The notes beneath the pieces were generated by a model. The model was not told the origin of the DNA. It searched no databases and was given only the letters and a program-made list of their open reading frames with translations. 64,000 nucleotides of DNA from Anabaenopsis elenkinii CCIBt3563 (lineage in GTDB: Bacteria; Cyanobacteriota; Cyanobacteriia; Cyanobacteriales; Nostocaceae): the NCBI RefSeq assembly GCF_015245355.1, contig NZ_CP063311.1, positions 2,819,141 to 2,883,140 on the forward strand, read 5' to 3'. Made by a program: the position numbers and the translations under genes. Of this stretch, positions 9,487 to 18,417 are shown piece after piece. Positions within the stretch are counted from its first letter, which is position 1. Each line of letters begins with the position of its first letter.

Positions 9487-10203
9487 ATGGCTGTCAAAAC
9501 TTTGACAATTAATCAAGAATTAATTAGCGCCCGTGAAGAAGATACCATACTCCAAGCAGCCGAAGAGGCGGGGATTCATATTCCTACCCTGTGTCACCTA
9601 GAAGGGGTAACAGATGTGGGAGCTTGTCGCCTGTGTTTAGTGGAAATTGCTGGTACTAATAAACTTTTACCAGCTTGTGTAACCAAAGTTACTGAAGGAA
9701 TGGAAGTTCAAACCCACACCCAGCGCCTACAAAATTACCGGCGCACCATTGTAGAAATGTTGTTTGCAGAAGGTAATCACATTTGCGCGGTTTGTGTGGC
9801 TAATGGTAATTGTGAATTACAAGATTTAGCCATTGAGATGGGGATGGATCATGTGCGGTTAAACTATCATTTCCCCTCTCGCTCTGTGGATGTTTCCCAT
9901 CATATGTTTGGCGTTGACCACAACAGATGTGTTTTATGTACTCGTTGTATTCGGGTTTGTGATGAGATTGAGGGGGCACATACTTGGGATATGGCGGGGA
10001 GGGGAACAAATTCCCATGTAATTACCGACTTAAACCAACCCTGGGGGAGTTCCTCAAGTTGTACTTCTTGTGGTAAATGTGTTAATGCCTGTCCCACCGG
10101 TGCTCTGTTTAATCAAGGTTCCACTGTGGGGGAAATGAAGAGCGATCGCCAAATGTTAGATTTCCTAGTCACCGCTCGACACAAACAAGAATGGAATCGT
10201 TGA
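9487..10203 (+). CDS. hoxU: Bidirectional hydrogenase diaphorase subunit HoxU
   Basis: 238 residues, an NuoG N-terminal-like iron-sulfur relay between the diaphorase and the hydrogenase modules. The N-terminal plant-type [2Fe-2S] ligands are seen in [19 protein letters not shown], a His/Cys cluster in [15 protein letters not shown], and two ferredoxin-like [4Fe-4S] motifs in [13 protein letters not shown] and [16 protein letters not shown]. The TGA stop lies inside a downstream TTGACTG heptamer run. Confidence 0.95.
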   Translation: MAVKTLTINQELISAREEDTILQAAEEAGIHIPTLCHLEGVTDVGACRLCLVEIAGTNKLLPACVTKVTEGMEVQTHTQRLQNYRRTIVEMLFAEGNHICAVCVANGNCELQDLAIEMGMDHVRLNYHFPSRSVDVSHHMFGVDHNRCVLCTRCIRVCDEIEGAHTWDMAGRGTNSHVITDLNQPWGSSSSCTSCGKCVNACPTGALFNQGSTVGEMKSDRQMLDFLVTARHKQEWNR

Positions 10204-10220
10204 CTGTTGACTGTTAACTG
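10199..10220 (+). repeat. STRR heptamers overlapping the hoxU stop codon
   Basis: Three GTTGACTG-type heptamers, the last degenerate, begin one base before the hoxU TGA. The repeat therefore supplies the stop codon. Confidence 0.85.
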
Positions 10221-10260
10221 ATTTCCCCTCCTCAAAAATTCACCCCTCCCCTGAGAAGTT

Positions 10261-10806
10261 ATGACTCTTTTAAAACTAGCTACGGTTTGGTTAGGTGGGT
10301 GCTCTGGTTGTCATATGTCCTTTCTGGATCTAGATGAATGGTTGATTGACCTAGCCAAACAAGCAGAATTAGTTTACAGTCCCTTTGCTGATACTAAAGA
10401 ATATCCTTTAGGTGTGGATGTTGTCTTGGTTGAGGGGGCGATCGCTAACCAGGAACACCTCAAGATGATTTACAAAGTCAGAGAGCGTTCCCAAATTCTA
10501 GTATCCTTCGGTGATTGTGCTGTCACCGGTAACGTTACGGCTTTACGTAACCCCATGGGAGACGCTCAAACAGTCCTCCAGCGTTGTTACATAGAAGCCA
10601 ACGCCCTATACCCCGCCATTCCCTCCGATGCTGATATAGTCCCCACCCTACTAGACCGGGTAGTACCAGTACATCAAATAGTCCCTGTGGATATTTATTT
10701 ACCAGGATGTCCCCCTGATGCTAATCGCATCAAAGCTGTATTAGACCCCTTGCTTAAGGGTGAAATACCACAACTATCAGGGCGAGACATGATTAAGTTT
10801 GGTTGA
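10261..10806 (+). CDS. hoxY: Bidirectional hydrogenase small subunit HoxY
   Basis: 181 residues, the [NiFe]-hydrogenase small subunit with the proximal [4Fe-4S] cluster. Ligand cysteines are visible in GGCSGCHMSFLD near the N-terminus, SFGDCAVTGN in the middle and YLPGCPPDANRI near the end. It forms the hydrogenase module with HoxH. The frame ends GGTTGACGGTTGACGG, so the TGA stop is part of a heptamer run. Confidence 0.96.
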   Translation: MTLLKLATVWLGGCSGCHMSFLDLDEWLIDLAKQAELVYSPFADTKEYPLGVDVVLVEGAIANQEHLKMIYKVRERSQILVSFGDCAVTGNVTALRNPMGDAQTVLQRCYIEANALYPAIPSDADIVPTLLDRVVPVHQIVPVDIYLPGCPPDANRIKAVLDPLLKGEIPQLSGRDMIKFG

Positions 10807-10823
10807 CGGTTGACGGTTGACTG
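10802..10823 (+). repeat. STRR heptamers overlapping the hoxY stop codon
   Basis: GTTGACG, GTTGACG, GTTGACT in tandem, starting at the hoxY stop and filling half of the short hoxY-hoxH gap. Confidence 0.88.
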
Positions 10824-10858
10824 TTTCCTACTCCTTCGCTGTTCCCTGTTCTTTCATT

Positions 10859-12313
10859 ATGTCTAAGAAAATTATCATCGACCCCGTAACCCGCATAGAG
10901 GGACACGCCAAAATTAGTATATACTTGGATGATACTGGACAAGTTAGCGACGCTCGCTTTCATGTCACAGAGTTTCGCGGATTTGAGAAGTTTTGCGAAG
11001 GTCGCCCTTTTTGGGAAATGCCGGGAATTACAGCCCGTGTGTGTGGAATTTGCCCAGTTAGTCACCTGTTAGCCTCCGCTAAAGCCGGGGATAACATTTT
11101 AACAGTCAAAATCCCCCCCGCTGCCGAAAAGCTGCGGCGGTTAATGAATTTAGCTCAGATTATCCAATCCCACGCTTTGAGTTTCTTTCACCTGAGCGCC
11201 CCGGATTTGTTGTTGGGAATGGATGGCGATCGCCCAGACCGGAATATATTTGGTTTAATTGCAGCAGAACCAGAATTAGCCAGGGGGGGAATTCGCCTCC
11301 GTCAATTTGGACAGGAAATCATAGCTCAGTTAGGAGGACAGAAAATACACCCATCTTGGGCTGTTCCCGGTGGAGTGCGGGATGGTCTCCGACCAGAGGG
11401 ACGCACCCACATTTACAACCGCATCCCGGAAGCACGCAGTACAATTCTAGATGCTCTGGGTAGGTTCAAAGGAATATTAACAGACTACCAACAAGAGATC
11501 CAAACCTTTGGCAACTTCCCCACCTTATTTATGGGTTTGGTTACCTCCGCTGGTCTGTGGGAACACTACGACGGACATATCCGGTTTGTAGATAGTGGGG
11601 GGAATATTATCGCCGACCAACTAGACCCCAGGGACTATCAACAATTTATTGGGGAAGCAGTACAACCGGACTCTTATTTAAAATCTCCCTACTATCGCCC
11701 CCTAGGTTACCCCGACCAAAGTGACCACTGTCGTTTAAGTAGTGGTATCTATAGAGTCGGACCTTTAGCCCGGTTAAATATCTGTAGTCACATTGGTACA
11801 CCCTTAGCCGATGCAGAATTAAGGGAGTTTAGAGACAGAACTAAAGGTACTGCTAACTCATCATTTTTCTATCACTACGCCCGCTTAATTGAAATCCTAG
11901 CAGCAATTGAACACATAGAAAAACTACTAGATGACCCCGACTTACTTTCAACCCGACTGCGGGCCCATGGGGGTGTGAATCAATTAACAGCTGTAGGAGT
12001 CAGTGAAGCTCCCAGGGGAACCCTATTTCATGAATATCAAGTTGATGAGAACGGGTTACTCCAAAGAGTGAATTTATTAATTGCTACAGGTCAAAATAAC
12101 TTAGCCATGAATCGCACAGTCGCCCAAATTGCGCGCCACTTTGTCAATGGCGAGGAAATCTCCCCCGGTATGTTAAACCGCGTAGAGGCGGGAATTAGAG
12201 CCTTTGACCCTTGTTTAAGTTGCTCAACCCATGCAGTGGGGCAGATGCCTTTACATCTGCAAATATTAGCACCAGATGGGACAATTGTCAATGAGCTTTG
12301 GCGTACCCAGTAG
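10859..12313 (+). CDS. hoxH: Bidirectional hydrogenase large subunit HoxH (catalytic)
   Basis: 484 residues carrying the [NiFe] active site. The N-terminal nickel ligands are in [10 protein letters not shown] (about 60-69) and the C-terminal pair in DPCLSCSTH (about 450-458). The residues after the His (AVGQMPLH... to the end, 26 residues) are the expected maturation tail cut by HoxW. The start is ATG 10859 ([18 protein letters not shown]), matching the family N-terminus; the longer TTG frame starts inside the heptamer repeats. No gene for a cofactor assembly protein (hyp) is in the window. Confidence 0.97.
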   Translation: MSKKIIIDPVTRIEGHAKISIYLDDTGQVSDARFHVTEFRGFEKFCEGRPFWEMPGITARVCGICPVSHLLASAKAGDNILTVKIPPAAEKLRRLMNLAQIIQSHALSFFHLSAPDLLLGMDGDRPDRNIFGLIAAEPELARGGIRLRQFGQEIIAQLGGQKIHPSWAVPGGVRDGLRPEGRTHIYNRIPEARSTILDALGRFKGILTDYQQEIQTFGNFPTLFMGLVTSAGLWEHYDGHIRFVDSGGNIIADQLDPRDYQQFIGEAVQPDSYLKSPYYRPLGYPDQSDHCRLSSGIYRVGPLARLNICSHIGTPLADAELREFRDRTKGTANSSFFYHYARLIEILAAIEHIEKLLDDPDLLSTRLRAHGGVNQLTAVGVSEAPRGTLFHEYQVDENGLLQRVNLLIATGQNNLAMNRTVAQIARHFVNGEEISPGMLNRVEAGIRAFDPCLSCSTHAVGQMPLHLQILAPDGTIVNELWRTQ

Positions 12314-12334
12314 TCAAACAAATGTACTTTTGGC

Positions 12335-12370
12335 TGTTGACTGTTGACTGTTGACTGTTGACGGTCAACA
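12335..12370 (+). repeat. STRR heptamers in the hoxH-abiEii intergenic region
   Basis: About five GTTGACT/G heptamers in tandem lie between the convergent hoxH and the minus-strand toxin gene. Confidence 0.85.
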
Positions 12371-12394
12371 GCAAAGGAAAGGTAATCAAAACAT

Positions 12395-13354
12395 TTACAA
12401 AATATTTCGTAATTGCTCAAAGCATGATTCTATTTCTTCCCATGTTGGATAATCGCCATAGCATAAATTTCTACATTGTTGGCTATATTCCTTTGCAATT
12501 AATTGTCGTAAGTCTCCTGTTGGAAAAATTGCTATGCTTTTTGAAAAACTCAAGTTGTCCGGTGGTTGATAACTATTGAAATGTTGTTGCCCAACATTAA
12601 CACAATCTTTTTTAATCTGATTATATTCTTTCGTGTTCAGCATTTTTTGTACTTCTTGCCTTTGGGCTAAACAGTACAGATCGTAGTAATGTCTGGCGTG
12701 AGTTGCTATCGGTTGTTTTTCTTCTTGAAAAAGCAATACTCTAGAGTGTATGGCAAATAATTTCTCTACAAAAGTGCGCCGAAAATGTAACAATTTCATA
12801 GGGAATGCAAATTCATCATCTGTACCTAAACTAATACCTGTTTCTTTTAAAAAATCAGTTAAATACGAAGATATTGATATTTCTTCTACAGGATAATTTC
12901 CACTACGTATTCCGGTTTCTAAATAAACATTATTAGCTATTGCTTTATTCCCTAAAAATTGAGGCTTATAGTTAAAAAAACTATTACGATGAGTTCCTTT
13001 ACCACTATTCCCCCTGGTTTTATCAAGTGTTAAACCGGGATGCCCATTTACCAATGTTTCTATATTTTTTAAATGTTTATCAATACTATTTTTACTAAGA
13101 GATGGATTGAAAATTTGAGGATTCAAAAACAGGTCAATATCTTCTGAGAACCTTTCTATTAGCTTCCACCCCTTAGATAAACTCGTTCCTCCTTTAAAAA
13201 TCACTGCATTGGCATAGTTTTGTGCCACAATTCGCAGAGCTTCTGTGATATAGTAGTCCTTTTCAATAAACTGTTCTGTTAGCCATGGATGTGCAAAATG
13301 TTGTTTAGCAGCTTTGATAGCATCTGCGAATTCTGGATGTTCGTAAAGTTTCAC
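12395..13354 (-). CDS. AbiEii/AbiGii-type nucleotidyltransferase toxin
   Basis: 319 residues with the DNA polymerase beta-like nucleotidyltransferase signature: FKGGTSLSKGW (about 53-63) followed by RFSEDIDLFL (about 68-77), the paired acidic metal ligands. The family is the toxin of type IV AbiE-like toxin-antitoxin and abortive-infection systems. It starts with GTG (MKLYEHPE) and overlaps the antitoxin stop by 4 nt, the usual coupled arrangement. It lies as a foreign block between hoxH and hoxW, convergent with hoxH. Function is assigned from family knowledge. Confidence 0.87.
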   Translation of the reverse strand: MKLYEHPEFADAIKAAKQHFAHPWLTEQFIEKDYYITEALRIVAQNYANAVIFKGGTSLSKGWKLIERFSEDIDLFLNPQIFNPSLSKNSIDKHLKNIETLVNGHPGLTLDKTRGNSGKGTHRNSFFNYKPQFLGNKAIANNVYLETGIRSGNYPVEEISISSYLTDFLKETGISLGTDDEFAFPMKLLHFRRTFVEKLFAIHSRVLLFQEEKQPIATHARHYYDLYCLAQRQEVQKMLNTKEYNQIKKDCVNVGQQHFNSYQPPDNLSFSKSIAIFPTGDLRQLIAKEYSQQCRNLCYGDYPTWEEIESCFEQLRNIL

Positions 13355-14079
13355 TTAGCTTGCCACTCCTTGGCATAGCGAAGATTCCTTAGATTACCAA
13401 AATCAAAACGAGATACGGGGTTTAATCCTTTCTTGATTTTTACTAAAATATCTTGACTCTTTCCTAGCTCTTGTCCGATTGCTCCCAGCATAGCTCGCAC
13501 TCTTGGAGGTTCTTTATCTACCACGTTAACAAGTCGCTCAAACCTATCTCCTTCTCGAAAATAATTAAGCAATTTTTGTGTTGTTTCCGTAGGAGATAAC
13601 TCACTTAGTTTTCCCTTACATCTCAAAAAATCCAATAGAGATGTTTCAGTCTCGGTTAAGTCATTCCAAGTAGAAGGTCTGCGAGTATGAATTTGGGCGC
13701 GAGAACCAACAATGGTCCGTGGTGCGCTATTGGCTGATGTAGCAAATTCACCTTGCACTGAATTTTGAGTTGTAAATCCTAGTAAATTTGCAGCACTAAT
13801 CCCAGCAGGGTATAGATTCTCGATTCGGTTATGTTTTATTGCTAGTTTTTGAATTTCTTCTTGACATGGATGACTGCGACCAAACCTTGTCATACGAGGG
13901 CGGTAGTACAAACCTTTGCTGACTCGCATTAAAGTTCCGTCTTTTTCCAAACGAGAAAGGGTTTTGCTGACCGCAGTAGCAGGATAATCGGGGAAGTCAG
14001 CGTACATCCAATACCCTTCTTCACATTCCTTAATTCTGTTGCGGATATTCTCTGCAACACTACCCTTAGTCCGTTTCAT
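13351..14079 (-). CDS. DUF6088 / AbiEi-like antitoxin and regulator
   Basis: 242 residues. The N-terminal part (MKRTKGSVAENIRNRI, then ATAVSKTLSRLEKDGTLMRVSKGLYYRP) is a winged helix of the AbiEi/DUF6088 kind, which represses its own promoter and blocks the AbiEii toxin. It is the first gene of the pair, as is usual for antitoxins. The perfect palindrome 58 bp upstream is the likely operator. Family assignment is by recognition of the helix-turn-helix and the partner gene; the C-terminal half was not recognised. Confidence 0.78.
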   Translation of the reverse strand: MKRTKGSVAENIRNRIKECEEGYWMYADFPDYPATAVSKTLSRLEKDGTLMRVSKGLYYRPRMTRFGRSHPCQEEIQKLAIKHNRIENLYPAGISAANLLGFTTQNSVQGEFATSANSAPRTIVGSRAQIHTRRPSTWNDLTETETSLLDFLRCKGKLSELSPTETTQKLLNYFREGDRFERLVNVVDKEPPRVRAMLGAIGQELGKSQDILVKIKKGLNPVSRFDFGNLRNLRYAKEWQAK

Positions 14080-14136
14080 TTTTTTTATTTCAACAAGACT
14101 TAGACTTTACTCTATTGTTTTTGAGTTCCCTTCAGT

Positions 14137-14166
14137 TGTCAAGTTTTTTTGCAAAAAAACTTGACA
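14137..14166. promoter_or_regulatory. Perfect 30-bp palindrome upstream of the toxin-antitoxin operon
   Basis: The sequence is its own reverse complement over all 30 bases: arms TGTCAAGTTTTTTTG and its complement. Each end carries TTGACA, a -35-like hexamer, pointing outwards on both strands. On the minus strand, TTGACA is followed after 17 bp by AACAAT, a weak -10, then by the antitoxin start. It may be the operator bound by the DUF6088 protein. It could also act as a small hairpin. Confidence 0.7.
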
Positions 14167-14407
14167 TATTTGCTGCTTTTGCGGGTCGAAATGCTTTACA
14201 TACGTCGAACCGTGGTCGATGTGTTCCCCAGTCCCTAGTAAAAAGCGCAGTTACACCAAGAGACCTTGAGAAACTCAACCCCCCAAATTTACTGTCAACA
14301 GTTAAGTTACAATTGTCTGTGCAGCAATTATATAAAAAAGTTAACTTCACCGAAAATATAGATTTATAGTTAATTGCTCTGTGTATACCTCCCGGATTTT
14401 CTAAATA

Positions 14408-17400
14408 ATGCCATACCCTAAACGCCTGATTGAGGTTGACCTACCTATTAAACGCATTTCCGCCCACGCTAGAAGGGAGAAATCAATCCGCCATGGACAT
14501 ATTTCTACTTTACATATTTGGTGGGCGCGGCGACCTTTGGCGGCTTGTCGGGCTGTTCTTTGTGCGGCGTTATGGCCTGACCCGGTTGATGTAAACTGTC
14601 CCCAGTCCTTTCGCGATTTAGCTACCCAATATATTCATAATTTTGCTGTGAAAGCAGCCACAGATGAGCAGTTATCTAAACATTGTTCTACTGAGGTTTG
14701 GAATAAATGGCGGCTATTAGCTCAATCAGAAACTCAGTTAGATGCTAACAGTCCTCAACATTGGAATATATTAAGAGATAGCTTGCTTGATTTTATTGCA
14801 GACTTTGCTAACTGGGATAATTCTACCCAAGTTGATTATTTAGAAACCAGTCGTCAGTTAACCCAAGCAGCACACGAAGCTTTAGGGGGGATACCAGGAA
14901 CTAAACCCTTAGTGGTTGACCCTTTTGCTGGGGGTGGTTCCATCCCACTGGAAGCACTGCGGGTGGGTGGGGATGCTTTCGCTTCTGATATTAACCCAGT
15001 GGCGGTGTTGTTAAATAAGGTGGTGTTGGAATATATCCCTAAATATGGGCAAAAGTTAGCGGATGAGGTGCGCCATTGGGGACAGTGGGTAAAGGAAGCA
15101 GCAGAAACAGAATTAGGTCAATTTTATCCCCAAGATGCCGATGGTAGTACCCCCATTGCCTATTTATGGGCTAGGACTATTGTTTGTGAAGGTCCAGGAT
15201 GTGGGGCGGAAGTTCCGTTAATGCGGTCTTTGTATTTGTGTAAAAAGAGTAATCGCAATATTGGTTTAAGGATCATTCCCCAACCGCAACACAAGCGGGT
15301 AGACTTTGAAATTATCCAGAAGGATAAAAATAAATGGGTAGTCGCAGATCATCCAGAAATAGAGGTCAATAACCCTAGTTTTGATGGGACGGTGAAAAGA
15401 GGTTCGGCTACTTGTCCCTGTTGTGGGTATACTACCCCTGTAGCATCGGTGCGTAAACAGTTTAAAGCCCGTCAAGGTGGGGCGAATGATGCACGGTTGT
15501 TTTGTGTGGTGACCACGAAGGAAAGTACTAAGGGGCGATTTTATCGGTTACCGAATCAGCAGGATTTAGACGCTGTTGTAAAGGCTGGTGTTGAGTTACA
15601 AAGGCGGGTGAAGGAGCATTCTGGGGATTTGAGTTTAATTCCTGATGAACCTTTACCTATAATGAGTGGGGTTTTTAATGCTCCTATTTATGGACATAAT
15701 ACCTGGGGAAGTTTATTTAGTAATCGTCAAGCTTTAGCTTTAACTACTTTGGTGAAGTTGGTTAAAGATGTGGGAGAAAAGTTAGCAGATAGGGAAAATA
15801 AAGGTTTGGCTGAGGCTGTGCAAACTTGTTTAGCTCTTGCGGTTGACAGACAAGCCAATACATTAACATCTTTATCACGTTGGCATACAACAGGAGAAAA
15901 GATAGAAGGACTTTTTGCAAGACAAGCAATACCAATGGTTTGGGATGTTGCAGAAGCTAACTCATTTTCAGGTGCTACAGGTGGTTTAGATGGTGCTTTG
16001 CAATGGGTTTTAGATGTGTGTGAATCTAATTCTTTTTTGTCTGGTTCTGGACAAACTCAACAAGCTAACGCAGCGAGTCACCCCCTACCAGATGATTTTG
16101 CTCAATGCTTATTTTCCGACCCTCCTTATTATAATGCCGTACCCTATGCCGATTTATCCGACTTCTTCTATGTTTGGCTAAGACGCACTTTAAGCAATAT
16201 TTACCCCAGTTTATTTACCACCACCACAACCCCCAAAGATAACGAAATCTGCGAAATGGCGGGATGGGATTCTGTTCGATATTCTCACAAACACGGGAAA
16301 TGGTTTGAACAGCAAATGCAAAAAGCTATGGCGGAAGGATGCCGATTTTTAACACCGGAAGGTATAGCTGTAATTGTCTTTGCTCATAAATCAACCGCTG
16401 GGTGGGAAGCCCAACTACAAGCCATGGTAGATGCAGGTTGGACTATGACCGGTTCCTGGCCTATAGATACAGAAATGGGTAGTCGTTTACGCGCCATGAA
16501 CTCCGCCGCCCTTGCTTCCTCAGTCCATATAGTCTGTCGTCCCCGCACCTGTGAGGAAATTGGCGACTGGCGAGATGTCCTCGAAGAACTCCCCCAACGC
16601 ATGCATGACTGGATGGGGAGATTAGCAGGGGAAGGGGTAGTGGGTGCTGATGCTATCTTTGCGTGTCTAGGTCCAGCCTTAGAAATCTTCTCTCGCTACT
16701 CCGGGGTAGAAAAGGCTTCTGGGGAAATTGTCACCCTGAAGGAATATTTAGAATATGTGTGGGCGGCGGTATCAAAGGAAGCCCTAGCTATGATTTTCTC
16801 TGACACCGATACCACTGACTTTGAAGAAGATGCGCGCCTTACCGCCATGTGGTTGTGGACTCTTTCCACAGGTAAAGTTGATACCACAGAACCGGAGGAG
16901 GAAGAGGAGGAAACCAGCAGTAAAACCAGTAAAACCAGCGGTTATACCCTAGAGTATGACGCAGCGCGGAAAATAGCCCAAGGACTGGGGGTAAAGTTAG
17001 AACAATTAACCCGGTTAGTGGAGATTAAAGGTAGTAGCGCCCGACTGTTACCAGTCTCAGAACGTAGACAATATTTATTGGCTTCCCCCGGTTCCCCCAC
17101 CCCAGGTAAAACCAAAGGGAAAAAGAAACAACCCGAACAATTAGACCTATTAACCCAAATGGGTATGACGGAGGAAGAAGGCGGGGAGGAAGATACACAA
17201 GTGTTACCCCAGATAGGGAATACTACTTTAGACCAAATTCACCAAACTATGATTTTATTTGCAGCTGGACGCAGCGAAGCATTGAAAAGCTTTTTAGTTG
17301 ATGAAGGTGTCGGTAGTGACTCCCGTTTTTGGGGACTTGCTCAGGCGTTATCGGCATTATACCCCGTTAGTTCAGAGGAAAAACGCTGGGTTGATGGGGT

Positions 17401-17431
17401 ATTAGCCAGAAAGAAAGGACTAGGGTTTTAG
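14408..17431 (+). CDS. DUF1156-family DNA methyltransferase
   Basis: 1007 residues. The N-terminus is a DUF1156 domain (KRISAHARREKSIRHGHIS, LHIWWARRPLAA). SAM-binding motif I is DPFAGGGSIPLEALR (about 173-187) and the catalytic motif is SDPPYYNAVPYADL (about 569-582), the DPPY form of amino-methyltransferases (N6-adenine or N4-cytosine). Cysteine pairs at CEGPGCGAE and CPCCGY suggest a zinc site between them. An acidic, Ser/Thr-rich linker (EPEEEEEETSS) leads to the C-terminal domain. DUF1156 proteins often sit in anti-phage clusters with DUF499 and helicase genes; none is present here, so this is a solitary copy. Target sequence is unknown. Confidence 0.85.
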   Translation: MPYPKRLIEVDLPIKRISAHARREKSIRHGHISTLHIWWARRPLAACRAVLCAALWPDPVDVNCPQSFRDLATQYIHNFAVKAATDEQLSKHCSTEVWNKWRLLAQSETQLDANSPQHWNILRDSLLDFIADFANWDNSTQVDYLETSRQLTQAAHEALGGIPGTKPLVVDPFAGGGSIPLEALRVGGDAFASDINPVAVLLNKVVLEYIPKYGQKLADEVRHWGQWVKEAAETELGQFYPQDADGSTPIAYLWARTIVCEGPGCGAEVPLMRSLYLCKKSNRNIGLRIIPQPQHKRVDFEIIQKDKNKWVVADHPEIEVNNPSFDGTVKRGSATCPCCGYTTPVASVRKQFKARQGGANDARLFCVVTTKESTKGRFYRLPNQQDLDAVVKAGVELQRRVKEHSGDLSLIPDEPLPIMSGVFNAPIYGHNTWGSLFSNRQALALTTLVKLVKDVGEKLADRENKGLAEAVQTCLALAVDRQANTLTSLSRWHTTGEKIEGLFARQAIPMVWDVAEANSFSGATGGLDGALQWVLDVCESNSFLSGSGQTQQANAASHPLPDDFAQCLFSDPPYYNAVPYADLSDFFYVWLRRTLSNIYPSLFTTTTTPKDNEICEMAGWDSVRYSHKHGKWFEQQMQKAMAEGCRFLTPEGIAVIVFAHKSTAGWEAQLQAMVDAGWTMTGSWPIDTEMGSRLRAMNSAALASSVHIVCRPRTCEEIGDWRDVLEELPQRMHDWMGRLAGEGVVGADAIFACLGPALEIFSRYSGVEKASGEIVTLKEYLEYVWAAVSKEALAMIFSDTDTTDFEEDARLTAMWLWTLSTGKVDTTEPEEEEEETSSKTSKTSGYTLEYDAARKIAQGLGVKLEQLTRLVEIKGSSARLLPVSERRQYLLASPGSPTPGKTKGKKKQPEQLDLLTQMGMTEEEGGEEDTQVLPQIGNTTLDQIHQTMILFAAGRSEALKSFLVDEGVGSDSRFWGLAQALSALYPVSSEEKRWVDGVLARKKGLGF

Positions 17432-17434
17432 AGG

Positions 17435-17604
17435 GTCAACCGTCAACCGTCAACAGTTAACACCCACAGCACAGCCAGGGGTTAAAAACCCCTGTCTGAA
17501 AGCTAAAGTCGGATAAATCCGACTAGAAGATCATGTATTTGATTATCTTGACCAAACGCCAAGCGCTGCTGTTATGGGCGATCGCCCCCGTCTCAAAACT
17601 CCTA
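17435..17604. repeat. STRR heptamers and dispersed hairpin repeat
   Basis: GTCAACC, GTCAACC, GTCAACA at 17435-17455 follow the methyltransferase stop, then the hairpin words CAGGGGTTAAAAACCCCTG and GTCGGATAAATCCGAC. The hairpins could end transcription of the convergent genes. No gene is seen. Confidence 0.75.
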
Positions 17605-18198
17605 TTACCACTTCCGGGGTTGAAAATCCGGCTCATTTAAAATTACCACATCATCACCGCACAGACCCAAAACAAACAAACCTTGACCATAAGCATAATC
17701 CCGTACCTCATTAGTAACCACCATCCCCGCCACTGCACCCATAGCCTGTACATCTCTATACCGAGGCATGAGGCGCTTAAACTTTTCTAAACGCTGTAAA
17801 TGCTTATCCACATCGGCTTGGTTGGGTTTACTCTTCACCTCAATTAACACCGCTTCGGTATCATTTACCACTAATAAATCAATTTCCAACCCTTCACCCC
17901 CTCGCTGGGTAGATAACCCTGGGTGAAGTTCATGGACATCTATACCCCGTTCTCGAAACAATCGTACTGCAGCAGGGCGTACTTGCCATTCTACAAACTC
18001 CCCTAGGCGATTACCTAATTTACCCAGTTGTTGACTTACCTGTTTAATCTGCTTATCAGTTGCTTGAGCTTGTTGTTTGAGAAACCGCTCAGTTTCTTGA
18101 AAGCGGTGTTCTGTTTCTTGAAAGCGGCGCTCTGTTTCCTTTTGAGCTACAATCAACTCACCTAATAAGCGCCAAACATCATCAGGTGTGTAAGTCAT
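17605..18198 (-). CDS. Coiled-coil PD-(D/E)XK nuclease-like protein (DUF3782 type)
   Basis: 197 residues from ATG 18198 (MTYTPDDVWRLL); the longer frame adds nine unlikely residues. Residues about 10-65 form a charged coiled coil with a repeated ETERRFQETEHRFQ pattern. The C-terminal half has the restriction-endonuclease-like core EIDLLVVND followed by AVLIEVKSK, giving the D...ExK active site. The DUF3782 family is common in cyanobacteria, with no proven role; nuclease activity is inferred from the motif. It faces hoxW with a MITE between them. Confidence 0.78.
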   Translation of the reverse strand: MTYTPDDVWRLLGELIVAQKETERRFQETEHRFQETERFLKQQAQATDKQIKQVSQQLGKLGNRLGEFVEWQVRPAAVRLFRERGIDVHELHPGLSTQRGGEGLEIDLLVVNDTEAVLIEVKSKPNQADVDKHLQRLEKFKRLMPRYRDVQAMGAVAGMVVTNEVRDYAYGQGLFVLGLCGDDVVILNEPDFQPRKW

Positions 18199-18253
18199 GG
18201 TTGATTCGAGAGGGTATAGCACCATTATAATACCTCAACCAGAACGCCACTTA

Positions 18254-18411
18254 GAAGATGTTTGTCAGGTTATGATTAGTGTATCAACTATTGTTTCACC
18301 CGTCGGTCACCCTCCCTTTGTCAGGGGAGGGACTGGATTTTATTGTTTTTTGTGTGTTCGGTGTTCCCTAAGATGAAAATTACCTGTTAAAAACCTATCA
18401 AAGAACGTCTT
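18254..18411 (+). mobile_element. MITE (GAGGATGTTTG family) directly upstream of hoxW
   Basis: About 158 bp with degenerate ends GAAGATGTTTGTCAGGT and ATCAAAGAACGTCTT. The interior (TATGATTAGTGTATCAAC, TTGTTTCACC, GACTGGATTTTATTG, TTCCCTAAGATGAAAATTACC) matches the copies at 24.4, 47.4, 49.3 and 60.0 kb. The end lies 6 bp from the hoxW start codon, so the hoxW leader is made of element sequence. Confidence 0.8.
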
Positions 18412-18417
18412 AGTTAT

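Noticed and set aside
10817..10858. Longer hoxH from TTG
   Set aside because: The extra codons lie in the heptamer repeat; the family start is [15 protein letters not shown].
12358..12579. Plus-strand frame after hoxH
   Set aside because: It is antisense to the toxin gene and starts in the heptamer repeats.
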